A stretch of DNA of 64,000 nt from Phytophthora quininea (GCA_011947345.1 JAAVTG010000570.1:372001-436000); one strand, 5' to 3'; positions 33,437 to 44,972 are shown, numbered from the stretch's first letter. A program made the numbers and translations. The notes: generated by a model not told the origin, from the letters alone.

Positions 33437-34471
33437 ATGCAGATACTCGCGTTCCTACTCGCAATAGTCGCCATCGTCATGGCCATGGCAGAAGCCACGG
33501 TCGAGAGTTCGTGCAGTGGCTCCTATGCAGAAACCTCGCCGGCCAGTGGCTCTATCGTCGTCGACTCAACGGGTTCCTATTCGGGAAGTTACAAGACCTT
33601 GTCTGCCGGCGTGGCAAAGCTAAGCACCACCACGACCAAGCAGCAAACCATCTTCATTCGTCCGGGCACGTACAAGGAGCAAGTCCTGATCCCGTCGCTT
33701 GCTGGATCGCTGGTGCTGCAGGGCTACACGTGCAACAAGATGCAGTACTCGAGCAACCAGGTCACCATCACCTACTCCAAGGCCCTGAAGGACATCCCCA
33801 CCTCGGCATCCAACCGCGACGACGCGACCGCAACCGTGCGCTTCCACACGGAAAACGTCAAGGTGTACAACATCAACTTCGCCAACACTGCCGGCAACGT
33901 CGGTCAGGCTCTGGCTGTGAGCGTCCTGTCATCCAACTACGGCTTCTACGCCTGCCAGTTTACCGGATACCAAGACACGGTGCTGGCCAACTCGGGTTAT
34001 CAGCTCTTTGCCAAGTCGTACATCAGCGGCGCCATCGACTTCGTCTTTGGTCAAAAAGCCCAGGCCTGGTTCGAGTCCTGCGATATTAAAGTCATCGGCA
34101 ATGGTTTTATTTCTGCTAGTGGCCGCGACTCGTCGTCCAATCCGTCCTGGTACGTTTTCAACAAAGCAAGTGTGACGGGCTCCAGAGGTAGTGGCACGAC
34201 TTACCTCGGCCGTCCGTGGAAGACGTACGCCCGTGTCGTATTCCAGAACAGTCAGCTCAGCGACGTCGTCAACTCGGCCGGCTGGAGCAAATGGGACTCC
34301 ACTTCCAGCACGTCCAACGTCTACTTCAAAGAGTACAACAACACCGGAGCCGGCGCATCAACCACCAAGCGCGCGTCGTTCAGCGGTAAACTATCGTCGG
34401 CTATCTCGATTTCCAACATCCTCGGCTCCAACTACAAGTCGCAGTGGTGGGTCGACACGGCCTACTTGTAA
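33437..34471 (+). CDS. Secreted pectin methylesterase (intact)
   Basis: The only undisrupted PME in the window: 344 residues, single exon. Signal peptide in the first 20 residues (MQILAFLLAIVAIVMAMAEA). It is a right-handed beta-helix family 8 esterase that demethylates homogalacturonan outside the cell, preparing it for pectate lyases and polygalacturonases. Catalytic residues by analogy with plant PME: Gln157 (GNVGQALA), Gln179 and Asp180 (GYQDTV), nucleophile Asp201 (GAIDFVFG), Arg259 and Trp261 (LGRPW). The spacing of 22 between the two acid motifs equals that of plant PMEs. It is the likely parent of the truncated copy at 3954-4640 and only distantly related to copies 1-3. Flanked by ankyrin loci on both sides. 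Confidence 0.95.
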   Translation: MQILAFLLAIVAIVMAMAEATVESSCSGSYAETSPASGSIVVDSTGSYSGSYKTLSAGVAKLSTTTTKQQTIFIRPGTYKEQVLIPSLAGSLVLQGYTCNKMQYSSNQVTITYSKALKDIPTSASNRDDATATVRFHTENVKVYNINFANTAGNVGQALAVSVLSSNYGFYACQFTGYQDTVLANSGYQLFAKSYISGAIDFVFGQKAQAWFESCDIKVIGNGFISASGRDSSSNPSWYVFNKASVTGSRGSGTTYLGRPWKTYARVVFQNSQLSDVVNSAGWSKWDSTSSTSNVYFKEYNNTGAGASTTKRASFSGKLSSAISISNILGSNYKSQWWVDTAYL

Positions 34472-34639
34472 GGTTTTCGTAGCTGACTCGTAGACAGCAC
34501 ATGCGTTTCTTTTTGTGAATGAAAATCTAGATGTTTGTCAATGCTGTCGCCAGTACCCGCTCGATGAAAACACTCGAATGATGAAACATGAGTTCCCATT
34601 GCGATGTCTGCATCGACCGAAGACAAAGCCCTCTACCGT

Positions 34640-35480
34640 TACAGGCACTTCGTGTCCGCATACCACCAAGAGCCACCCGAGAAATTATCTGTCAAATATT
34701 GGACTGCTCCTTGACAAAACTCTTTATCTATTTTCCGCAGCAACACTGAGGCTTGATAGGCCAGTGCTAGCCCTTCCGCTTCACACCATCCATCATTGTA
34801 TTTTGTCGACATGTGGATGTGCAGCCACTTTACTTTGCTGCTCCATCGACAGCAAACGAACAACGAAGTCATCGACGATGTAGAGCAATCGTCTCCGTGT
34901 GGAGGTCATTCATTTCCATGGCGACTTGATGCAGATACGAAATCACCTCTAGATGGTCATGGCAGACAGTGAGGTCGCAAGTCGATAGACCTTCGCTCCG
35001 TTGTCCACGCGAGAAATAATGACTATGAGCAGTGTAGCTCTCCTCCAGAAGAAAGCGTACGATCTGCGGTCTTATTTTCCAGTTGTCGTCATTAAGGCTA
35101 AAGTCCAACCCATAGCCTCGCGTAACAAGCCACTCCACCAATTCCACTTGATTCGCATCGATAGCCCAGTCAACCACCATTAAGTTTGCTTGTCAATACT
35201 CAGGCGTACATCTAACCATCGAAAAGCACCGTAATGACGCTTTATCTAAACTGACGTGGCTCCACTCGACCTGTCGATCGTTTTCCTCGTTCTCGAACAA
35301 CTCCATATAATCACTTTGGGCAGCCTCGGATACAAGATTCTCCAGTGTCGGACAATCAGGAAAGTGTTTTAGCAGCCAACGCACCGCCAGCAAATGCTTG
35401 TGGCGATTGGCTTTGCGCATGACCCGGTCGAATTCCCACCGATAGTAGTGCTCGGTAGTGTGCAGCAGCCTCGCCACCGA
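34640..35480 (-). pseudogene. Ankyrin pseudogene with a PME-derived tail
   Basis: Three frames carry pieces of one ankyrin gene: LLHTTEHYYRWEFDRVM and LKHFPDCPTLENLVSEAA (35193-35477), LVTRGYGLDFSLNDDNW and HLEVISYLHQVAMEM (34869-35180), VKWLHIHMS and QYLTDNFSGG (34670-34872). The first 70 or so residues are absent. The final codons do not come from an ankyrin gene: WYADTKCL and its stop at 34640-34666 match the last 27 bases of PME copies 1-3 at 24 positions. Decayed, not functional. Confidence 0.75.
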
Positions 35481-35557
35481 CTAGAGATACGAAATTGGGG
35501 GCTCCGACAGATCTCGTTTGATACTTCTTGGGGATATCACACTTCACTCTTGCCGTC

Positions 35558-37601
35558 CTAAGGTAATGGATAGTTCTCCTCGAACCACGCTTGCATGTAG
35601 CGGCATTTCGGGCGATATCGTATCTGGTACAATAAGTTTGCTTTAATTCTTGTTGCGTCGTTGACGCTGTAGTCGTCGACACGGCGCTGCGAATGGAAAA
35701 AAGGACCACTTCGAACTGTTGCGCGTGGACTGCCAGTTCAATAAGCACCATAATGTTAACGCCCTCGCATTTCGGTAGAAGCCATTGAACGATTGGCAAG
35801 GATTTGGACGCAGCTTCCTCTAGAGTTCCCTCTGGGCCCTGCTGTGGGTAGCGAGTTTGCAACCACTTGACCATTTCCAAGTGGCCATGGCGAGCCGCCG
35901 AATTCATTGCCCTTGCTGGAGCTATCTCTGAGCGATTTTGACAAAGCCACTTCATCATGATGACAAGATTCTTTTTAGCCGCGTTCTCGAAAGCCTCGAA
36001 TGTGCATCCTTCCCAGCGATTCTCGTGGAGCCACTTTACGACATCCAAATGATCTTCTCTTGCAGCGTGGTCCATCGCATTCGTTGTGCAGCCGGCTTCA
36101 GTATTCTCGTGCAACCATTGCAGCACCCGTAGGTTTCCTTTCCTCGCGGCGCCATCTATCGCTCGTGTTGTGCTGCCTCCTGTGAAATGGTTATTCAAAA
36201 AATCAAGAATTGTCACTTGTTTGGCAACGAATGATTCAGAGGGTTGGCAGGAACAACAACTGAACCGTCTCGAATGCGGGCACATCGAAGCAACCTGATC
36301 CAGAGCATCAGACGTGTAGGGCTTGCCCACGTTACGGTCACACACCCACTGCAACACATCAAGGTGTCCATTCACTGCGGCTCCGTCGTTGGCTTTGTAA
36401 GAGAAACGAAGTGCTCGTCGACTCCGCGGTGATGTCTCCAACAGAGCGATTTGACGCAAGTACGAGACAACATCAAGATGTCCGTTGATCGCAGCACTAT
36501 TGCAGATCAGCGAATTGCTGTCGAGAGAATCCAACCCAAATTGGAAGATCCCGACACCGGGATCGCCACCATATTGCTCGTAGAGCCATTGCACTAGTTC
36601 AAGGTTGCCACTTGCTGCTGCTGCCAAAGCTGCTCTTGCTGGAGCCTCTTGACAACCACGCGGTATTGTGTAGTTGAGCAGCCATTCCATCACAGGACGG
36701 TGTCCATTAGAACTTGCGGCTGCCAGACTACCCATAAAAGCGTCCTTGGAAGCCTCTAGCATCGTCAAGATCGTAGCAGTCGAACTCTCCGGAAATTCCC
36801 TGGTTTTGGGCGAGTAGTTAACCACCATCCACTTCACAAACTCCAGATCTCCTGCTTCCGCTGCTGCTTTCAACCCAGTCGAAAAGTAATCGTGGTGTGC
36901 GTCGTACCCCCTTCCAGCAAGAAGCGCACAATCTGAGACTGAGCTTCCCAACTCTCGGAGTTTGTCGATGCAAGCCTGGCAAATCTCGGCACTCCGAAGC
37001 CTCGTTCTCCTAGCCATCGCACCTCTTCAACTTGGTTCGTTCTAATAGCACAGTCCATCGCAAACGTGTTGATCTTGCGGGCCTCCGGTGTTCCGACACG
37101 CTCATCCAACCAGCGGATGATGTCCCAGTGGCCTTCTCTGCTAGCTGCGTCCAAACTGTCCGTGCTCCACTCAACGTCTCGACCTGGTTGCTGAGCCTCG
37201 AACAGTTGCAGCAGGTCCAAGTGATTGTGTACGGCCGCCTGATTCATCACGTCCTTCAGTATTGGACACCCAGGGAAGTGCTCCAGCACCCAATGGGCCA
37301 CTGCCACATGCCCATGGCGTGAAGCTTGACACATGCTCTGGTGGAATTCCCATTGGAAGTAGTGCGGATTACTGTGGAGCTGTCTCACCACACTCCATCG
37401 ACTGCCGTTGGCGTCTCGAAGGCCTCGGTCCCAGACGAAGTCCAGAAGTTCTGTCGCTCTGCTGTTGATCTCGTCACTGGCCAAGTACTCGTGCAGCGGC
37501 ACGTCTGCAACCAAATACTCCGACACGATAGACGCCAATTCATCAGGAGCGTCCGTGTTCTCAAACTTGTGGCGAAGGATGAAAGTCACCGCCACCAACA
37601 T
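35558..37601 (-). CDS. Ankyrin-repeat protein H (two likely homopolymer frame breaks)
   Basis: About 681 residues, the closest paralog of D: same start MLVAVTFILRHKFENTDAPD and LLDFVWDRGLRDANGSRW. Repeats such as AARKGNLRVLQWLHENTEAGC and AAREDHLDVVKWLHENRWEGC, a Cys-rich linker (RFSCCSCQPSESFVAKQ), and a C-terminus that in the right frame reads YRPKCRYMQAWFEENYPLP. Break one: five C (plus strand) at 36907-36911 where six are needed (LLEGG then YDAHHDYF). Break two: six A at 35697-35702 where seven are needed. Both restore the family protein, so I treat it as one gene. Shares its upstream block with D, implying common regulation. Confidence 0.83.
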
Positions 37602-37625
37602 GATGACAACTCCGCAAAAGGAAAG
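37602..37625 (-). promoter_or_regulatory. Conserved upstream block of ankyrin gene H
   Basis: On the minus strand these bases (CTCACTTTCC, TTTTGCGGAGTTGTC) repeat the block before gene D at 13674-13701 with a single difference next to the start codon. Confidence 0.5.
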
Positions 37626-39304
37626 TGAGGGAAGGATCTTGTGCCGTTCTGATACTTCTTGGGGTGCAAATCAGTCCTCGGTATTCACCTCAATGCCATT
37701 CCCGTACTTTGCGGTGTGTCTTGACACGTAAATCTCTTCAAACCAAGCTTGCAGGTGCTGCCATTCTGGACGAGACTTTAGATCATCTCGGAGCCTGGCA
37801 AGGTCATGGGCATTCAACCAAAAGTCATTGGCACCAAGTTTCGCGTGAAGGAAGAGTGCTATTTCAAATCGACAAGTGCCAACGGCGCCAACCAGGAGCT
37901 CCTTGATGTCAGCATCGGGGCATCTCGGAAGAAGCCACTGCACGACTGGCAAACTGTACGCAGGAGAGCTGAATCGACAGGCAGCAGTCGCTGTCAGCGC
38001 TTCCATCAGACTGTCCTTGGGGTACTTTGAATGCAGCCACTTGACTACTTTGAGGTGTCCTTGTCTCGCTGCTATCTCCATCGCTTTGGCAGTAAATGGC
38101 AATACCTCCGAGCGGTTCTGACACAGCCACTTGACCATCTTCAGATGGCCATCCACAGCCGCGGACAATAAGGCGTCGTCTGTGCATCCCTCCGAGCGAT
38201 TATTGTGGAGCCATTTCACGGTAGACGAGTGACCTTCCTCCGCAGCCTTGTCCATGGCGTCGGTCGTGCAGCCAGTGTCAGTGTTTTCGTGCAGCCATGT
38301 CAGCACTTTCAAATTCCCTCTCGCCGCCGCTCGGTCCATGGCGACCGTCGTGCAGCCTCTCGAGAAATGGTCTTTCAAATACTGTAGCATCGCTATCTGC
38401 CTGGCGACGACGGACTTTGGCGGTTTGCCGCAGGAACAGTTATGAGACTTTGGCCAGGGCGCTAGCAAATGTGCACACGTCGCAGCCGCATCCATCGCAT
38501 TTGTCGAGCACTCTGCTGCCATGTTCTCGTGCAACCATTTAACCACTTCTAGATGACCATTCGCTGCGGCGTGGTCCACTGCTCGATACGAGCAATGAAG
38601 GGTTTGGAGGCTAGTCGTTGCCACTGCAACTTGATGCAGGTAGAAGAGGGCACGGAGCTGTCCATATTCAGCTGCAGCGTCTAAAACCAACGAGTCACTA
38701 TGGTCGTCATCGCTTCTTCCAAACAATTTCACACTGGGATCGTCGGCAAATTGCTCGATCAGCCACCGCATCACCTCAAGTTGTCCACCTTTTGCTGCTG
38801 CGACCATGGCCTGTTTGGGGGCGTCTGGCACTGGAAGTGTCTTCATGTATGTGAGCAACCACTGTACTACAGGAAGGTGGCCATGAGATGCCGCTCCTCG
38901 GAGACTCTTCTCGACATTGTACAGGCCGCCACAGGTTTTCAGGTTTTCAGGCGTGTAGTTGGCCACGATATACTTGACGAACTCAAGGTCCCCGCTGCCG
39001 CGGCCTTCTGCAAAGCACATTTGACGTAGTAGTAACGATTCTTGTCGAAACCTTTTTCCAACAAAAACCGCACCATTTGAGAGCGAACTCCCCAGTCGCC
39101 CCGTATAGCAGTTAAATCTGCGTCGTACGCCACCCCGAAGCCCCGCGTGATCAGCCATTTCACCTCGTCGACTCGGTTCCTTTCAATGGCACTCTTCGCC
39201 GCCCTCGTGTTGGCTTTTCGAGTGTCACGCGTCCCGACTCGATCGTCTAGCACTCCAATGACGTTCAAGTGATCTGCGGATACCAGATCGCCAATGGTCC
39301 AATG

Positions 39305-41476
39305 CAGTGTTCGGACAATTAAATAAAAACTGCATTGGTTCTCTAGAAAAACGTAATTCGTCATTGACGAATGCGGCGTAGCAATAATAAAAATTGCAAT
39401 AATTAGTCAGTATTGTGTGGGTTCGAACGGTGCAGCAGTTTAGACTTGACCCATCCAAGCTGTTGTGCGCGGGTTCGAGTCCCGACTCCATCAAGAAGCT
39501 GGTGGCTGTCAGGTTCCTCGCAGGGTTTATTTCCGCCAATCAAACAGGCCGGCGACGGCAAAATTGACAGTCATCAGTGGACATGGAGCAGGGATTTTTA
39601 TCGGTGTTTTAATATGACCTGTTATAATGAATCAGGAGTTGAAACCGGTTTTTATTTTTATTGGAGGCGGGGAGGCTCTCAGCCAAAATCGCTTTGGCTA
39701 GCACTAGACAGCATTTACAGGCTCAACTGGGGCGCTTTCACCACCAAGGAGCGTAGTGAAGTCCCACAGCTCTCGGTTGCAGCGTAGGAAGACAATGGTC
39801 TCGAAGTTCGCCGGCAGTAAGCGTGAGCGAAGCGGTGTCAGGACTAACTTGCACTGTGAAAACAAGCGCTCGCAACGATTGCTTGTTGGTGGAATCATAC
39901 ACAGTATGTCTTGATACTTGGAGATCGAAGAGTGACGAGGGCGCTTCGCCTGACGGAGAGTAGCCGTAGCGAAATCCTCTTTGTCGTTTTTCTTCTCACG
40001 AGCCGTTGAGAGGACAGCGAATCCAGCAACAGCGTCTTCTTCCTGCGAACTTAGCGACCGGTTTGACAGCAACTTTACTATCGCACTCTCGAATTCAGGA
40101 GAGTGGATGATCTTGGCTGTCGGCTTGAGGTCGTCAGCTGTTGACGGATACTTTGCAATGACAGCGTCGAATAGAAGACGAACGTCAGCGAGATTTCGCC
40201 GCTCCGATTGCAGATGCACACAGACGCTGTCCAAATCAGCAAGCTTCTCGACAAGCTGGACAATTTTGCGGTGGGTGCTCGGACGCGGTAACAAGTCTTC
40301 AACAGCAGCAACCATCTTGATCGCATCACGTATCTTGACGTACCGCGGCAACATGTTGAAAGTCGAGGACCACCTCGTAACGTTAGCCTTCAACGGCTTG
40401 AGATCCGTGAAGCGTGCCAGCTTAGCACTGTTGTTCGGAAGGCGTAGCTGGATACAGAGAGCTTGAACTTGATCAATCAGGTCTTGGAAGTCCTTGAGGT
40501 AGCGACCGACAGCGAGGTTAAACCGATGGCTGGCGCATCCAACCAGTGGAACGCCCAGCCGGGTCGCTATGGCCTGGTTCGTTGGGCAATTGTCGCTCAC
40601 GATGAAGAGAACCATCTCCGTAGTCTTGTGGTAGACGGATAGCACAGCGTCGATCATGGCAATGTGGGCATCAGCACTCTGCCCATGCTCTGCATGAGAG
40701 ATTGAGAGCAACGGCTGCCTCAGATCGCCCTCCCGAACAAACACAGCGTAGATGGCAACGAAGTGGATCGTTCCGCACGACCAGCCGTCGAACATGAGCC
40801 CAAATGAATCTCCCATGGCTGCTGAGATCTTGGTGCCAACACGCTCAGCAACATGGCGCATGTAGCGCTGCAGCGTTTTCGAAGAAACGGGCTCAACACT
40901 TGCGAGAGAGCGGGTGAGGGGTCGTCGACTTCGCTGAGAGAGTGGTTCCTCACGATGACCCATTCCATCCACTTGTATATCTCCATCGTCCTCTGGTCCA
41001 CGAAGCCGTGGGCCTCCAAAGTGGCGCCACCGTTTAGCTGGCTGGCCTCGAAGTTTTGCAGGTATCCCGGGTGCTTGGTGGCGAGATGGCTGACGAGGTT
41101 GCTGTAGCCGGTTCCTGGCGCTTGCTTCCGGGATTTACCACATTCCTTGCAGGAGAACATTCCCCCACCGCAGTCCGTGTAGAAATACTCGCAGATGCCG
41201 CGCGACGTTGTCATTTGCTTGAAGTGTAGCGATCGAAAGTCGAAATGAACAACCACAGACGAGAGCTATAGAACAAAATGATCGACGCACCACAGCCAGC
41301 CGTCTGTAGTTGTCCACAGGACACCAGCCATCCTTTTTACGTGAAGGGTAAAAAGTAAATATACTTATTACGGGGCCAATTGTAAATTGTACGGTCTTTT
41401 CTACTTTCCAATAATCCGTTATTCCGTCAATATAATATTCAATTTATTGTATTCTAATAACTTTTTCCGATCACTG
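39305..41476. mobile_element. hAT-family DNA transposon, 2.17 kb
   Basis: Flanked by a perfect 8-base target duplication GTCCAATG (39297-39304 and 41477-41484). Gene J shows the empty site with a single GTCCAATG at 43731-43738. Terminal inverted repeats start CAGTG as in many hAT elements: CAGTGTTCGGACAA on the left, CAGTGATCGGAAAA on the right (minus strand), two mismatches in 14. It encodes a nearly full-length transposase on the minus strand, in the same direction as its host gene. Intact ends and duplication suggest a fairly recent insertion. Confidence 0.9.
39704..41214 (-). CDS. hAT transposase with BED finger (one likely homopolymer frame break)
   Basis: About 503 residues. N-terminal BED-type zinc finger: Cys pair in [11 protein letters not shown] and the His pair in [12 protein letters not shown]. 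The catalytic part has [10 protein letters not shown] (first Asp) and [14 protein letters not shown] (second Asp). The C-terminal hAT dimerisation domain reads [38 protein letters not shown]. First ATG at 41214. The frame breaks at 40918-40921: GGGG on the plus strand where five are needed (SEVDDP then [14 protein letters not shown]). If that run is under-called, the transposase is complete and the element could be autonomous. Confidence 0.87.
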
Positions 41477-41886
41477 GTCCAATGGACGTCTCGCTCAGCT
41501 TCAAACCGTTGCAGCAGAGCCAAATCTCCACGTTCCACCGCCTCTGTCACTACATTCGGCAGGATTCGACAGTCCGGGAAGTGGTCCAGCACCCAGTGCA
41601 CGGCAGCAACATCGCCGTAGCGAAGAGAAGCGGTCAATAACTTGTTGAATTCCCACCGAAAGTAGTGCGCGTTCGTGTGGAAGAGCTTCGCCACTGTCCA
41701 GCGGTTGCTGCGGGTGTCTCGAATGCCTCGCTCTACGAGGAACTCCAAGAGTTCGGTGGACCCGACCGCATTGCGCTTGAACGCGACGTGCATTGGCATG
41801 TCAGCAAACAGAAACTCCGTCACAATTGCCACCACGATCTCCGGGAACTTGTCATTCAGAAATTAGACGAACGTCTCCGATGTCAT

Positions 41887-42189
41887 GGTGCTTGCAACTT
41901 GGCGAAAACAAAAGTGCGTAGATCCGCGGTGTTCGGATATCACTTCAACGACGACCATGAATGGACCCATGAAGGATGAAAATGCTCGATGTACAACTTA
42001 CGTGGTTAGCGCAATGGACGGCTTAAGGAATGCGCTTAGGGTGGATATTCACTTGGGCATTCATCGTAGAATCGATTGTCAACACAATGAAAGCGCAACA
42101 GTTGTTCCACTTCGAGGGTATCAGGAATATTGTGCTCTGTGGAAAACATACTGACGATATCGTCTACACACTCGCGCACCATCCGTCGG
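41887..42189. other. Intergenic between ankyrin loci I and J
   Basis: No gene seen in 303 bases; serves as 5' flank of I and 3' flank of J. Confidence 0.4.
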
Positions 42190-44149
42190 TCAGACCGGGT
42201 AAGTCTCTTCAAACCAAGCCAGCATATGCTGACACTCTGTTTGCTTTTGCGTCGCCAAGTATTCTTTTACCTTGACTGTATCCGCAGCGTTGCGAGTGTT
42301 GCGATCATGCTGCGAGTGAAGAAAGAGTGCCACTTCAAACCGCTGGGAGCGTAGCGCTTCGTCAATGAGAGTCGTCAAGTCTACGCCAGGACACCTTGAC
42401 CGCAGCCACTGCACAATTGGCAACGCATACTCAGAGTTGGATTGGCACGAAGCGGCCTCCTTCAGCGCTTCCACCGGGGTTTCCTCGGGATAAGTCGTGC
42501 ACAACCATTGCACCACTTCCAAGTGCAAGTTTTGAGCCGCAGTCTTCATCGCTGAGGTTTTAGGGCTCATCTCAAAGCGATACCGATTCTTGCATAGCCA
42601 TTGGACCACTTCCAAATGGCCATTCGAGGCCGCACCAGCGAGGGCCTTAATTGTACACCCTCAGAGCGATTCGTGTGGAGCCACTGGACGACATTCAAGC
42701 GACCTTCCCTCGCAGCTTCGTCCATTGCGTTCCTCGTGCATCCAGCGTCGGTGTTGCGGTGGAGCCACTCGATAACATCTAGCCATCCAGCTTTCGCAGC
42801 AGTGTCCATGGCTTCTGTTGAACATCGAGCATTTGAGTTCTCCTGCAGCCATTGCAGCAGCTCCAAGTTCCCAACCGCGGCGGCGGCGTCCAGTGCTTTG
42901 GAAGAGCAGAATTTCCCACTTTTTGACAGACGCTGCGTATGCAGTATCTTGACCACCTCGAGATGGCCATTCGCTGCAGCTGCATCAACGGCTTTGTAAG
43001 TCCAGCGGAGAATGCGTTGAAGTTGGGATTGTTTCGTTAAGACTTGTGTGTCCCAAAAGACTTGATGCAAGTACGAGACAATGTCAAGGTGACCACGTTC
43101 AGCGGCAGTATTGCAAACCAACGAGTCGGACTGGTAGGTCGGCAAACTTCTCCTGAACAGATTGACGCTGGGATTGTGGGAATACCGCTCGCAGAGCCAC
43201 TGCATCATTTCGAGATTGCCGGCAATCGCCGCGGCGCGAAATGCCTCGGCGGGAGCATCCTGGACGCCGAAGGTTTCCACGTTCATAATCAGCCACTCCA
43301 CCATAGGCAGATGGCCAAGCGCACTTGCAGTTCTGAGCCCGCAATCAAACCTGTACAAACTGCTGCCAGGCTTTCCGATACCTTTGGGAGTGTAGTTGAT
43401 GACGATATACTTGACAAAGTTTAGATCCCCGCCTCCACAGCGAGCTTTAGCCCTGTCGTATAGTAATGGTGTTCCTTGTCGAAACCTTTTTCCAACAAAA
43501 ACCGAACCATTTGAGACTGAGCTTCCCAGTCGCCCCGTATAGCAGTTAAATCTGCGTCGTACGCCACCCCGAAGCCCCGCGTGATCAGCCATTTCACCTC
43601 GTCGACTCGGTTCCTTTCAATGGCACTCTTCACCGCCCTCATGTTGGCTTTTCGAGTGTCGCGCGTCCCGACTCGATCGTCTAGCACTCCAATGACGTTC
43701 AAGTGATCTGCGGATACCAGATCGTCAATGGTCCAATGGACGTCTCGCTCAGCTTCAAACCGTTGCAGCAGAGCCAAATCTCCACGTTCCACCGCCTCTG
43801 TCACTACATTCGGCAGGATTCGACAGTCCGGGAAGTGGTCCAGCACCCAGTGCACGGCAGCAACATCGCCGTAGCGAAGAGAAGCGGTCAATAACTTGTT
43901 GAATTCCCACCGAAAGTAGTGCGCGTTCGTGTGGAAGAGCTTCGCCACTGTCCAGCGGTTGCTGCGGGTGTCTCGAATGCCTCGCTCTACGAGGAACTCC
44001 AAGAGTTCGGTGGACCCGACCGCATTGCGCTTGAACGCGACGTGCATTGGCATGTCAGCAAACAGAAACTCCGTCACAATTGTCACCACGATCTCCGGGA
44101 ACTTGTCATTCAGGAATTGACGGAGGGACAGGAAAGTCTCCGATGTCAT
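42190..44149 (-). CDS. Ankyrin-repeat protein J (two likely homopolymer frame breaks)
   Basis: About 653 residues. Start MTSETFLSLRQFLNDKFPE, then the family domain (FLVERGIRDTRSNRW, HYFRWEFNKLL). Repeats include AAAVGNLELLQWLQENSNARC, AAKAGWLDVIEWLHRNTDAGC and AAREGRLNVVQWLHTNRSEG; ends MLAWFEETYPV. Frame breaks: CCCC at 43427-43430 where five are needed (LAVEAG then DLNFVKYIV), and CCC at 42658-42660 where four are needed (RSEG then CTIKALAGAA). Both restore the expected protein. It carries the uninterrupted target site of the hAT element found in I. Confidence 0.83.
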
Positions 44150-44972
44150 GGTGCTTGCAACTTGGTAATTTCAAAAGTGCGTGCTTCCTGAGCCGATCCA
44201 TGCTCTCCTTGGTCAGATATCACCTCAATGACCACCAATCGCCAAACATCGGTGGCTGCATCTTTGCGAACGTTATCCAGAGTGAGGTTCATAGCAGAAT
44301 TCCCCTTCCACTCGCCGTTCCAACACATGAAACGATCGACAAATTCGTGTGGTGAAGGCATTGTTGATGTGCTCCGAGTGGAAATCCGTTTTGAGGAGGG
44401 GGCTCGTGTAGCCAAACGCGTTAAACATGTTAACAAAATCTTGATAGTACGCCAACGACCGTGTTCAATATTTTTGAGCTCTTCGAGTCACTGCAAAGCC
44501 CGCGATTGTAGATCGGCAATTGAGAAACTTCCGAACGACCTTTTAGTTGCGCTAGTCAGACTGGCAATGCCCCACTTTCATACAGCGTTCAACAATTGGA
44601 GCAGGCACTTCGAGTTGAATGGAATTTTCAATGAGCGGCATGATGTCAACGTTCTTGCATCTTTGGATAAAGCATTTCACGATTGGTACAGCATAGCAGC
44701 AAGCGACTTTTTACAGGGATTCAATCAGACTCTGCTGAACGCGCAGCCACGTCACTAGTTCGCTCTGTAGTGCACCCAACCTGTGCATTCAATGGAGACA
44801 CCGACGAGCGCTACTTACACAACAATTTTTCATCACGTTGAGATGGCAGTTCATGGCTGCTCTCGCTTGGGAACATGTTGTGCAGTCTTTCCAACGATTG
44901 CCGTGAACTTTTGTCGAGCAACCAACTGCAAAAGTGCTGTCTAGATGTTGCAGGGTATGCAACCCCACCATA
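44150..44972. other. Uncertain region upstream of ankyrin J
   Basis: A plus-strand ORF from 44228 to 44758 (176 codons) and minus-strand pieces (AYYQDFVNMFNAFGYTSPLL at about 44395-44455, then FVDRFMCWNGEWKGN and DVWRLVVIEVISDQ down to 44146) compete. The minus-strand pieces look more protein-like but are out of frame with one another. No family recognised. Confidence 0.3.

Larger units (their letters stand above)
37671..41886 (-). pseudogene. Ankyrin-repeat gene I, interrupted by a hAT element
   Basis: Host parts are 41477-41886 (N-terminal domain) and 37671-39304 (repeats and C-terminus). It begins MTSETF like gene J, but codon 8 is TAA (41863-41865) next to a 9-base deletion, so the N-terminus is already dead; J has CAA there. 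FAD MPMHVAFKRNAVGS and HYFRWEFNKLL follow, then the transposon splits codons for HWT. Downstream the repeats resume at DLVSADHLNVIGVLDDRVG. One base is missing at the CCCC of 38990-38993. The remaining repeats (AAARGNLKVLTWLHENTDTGC and others) and the ending are well kept. Its first 700 coding bases are almost identical to J; the rest is not. Confidence 0.88.

Noticed and set aside
39467..39492. tRNA-like TpsiC arm (gggttcgagtcccg)
   Set aside because: No matching acceptor, D or anticodon stems could be found around it, and it lies inside the hAT element. A chance match or a very old tRNA-derived fragment.
39305..41476. Reading the 2.2-kb insert as an intron of ankyrin gene I
   Set aside because: It has 8-base target duplications, terminal inverted repeats and a transposase, and the paralog J has the uninterrupted site.
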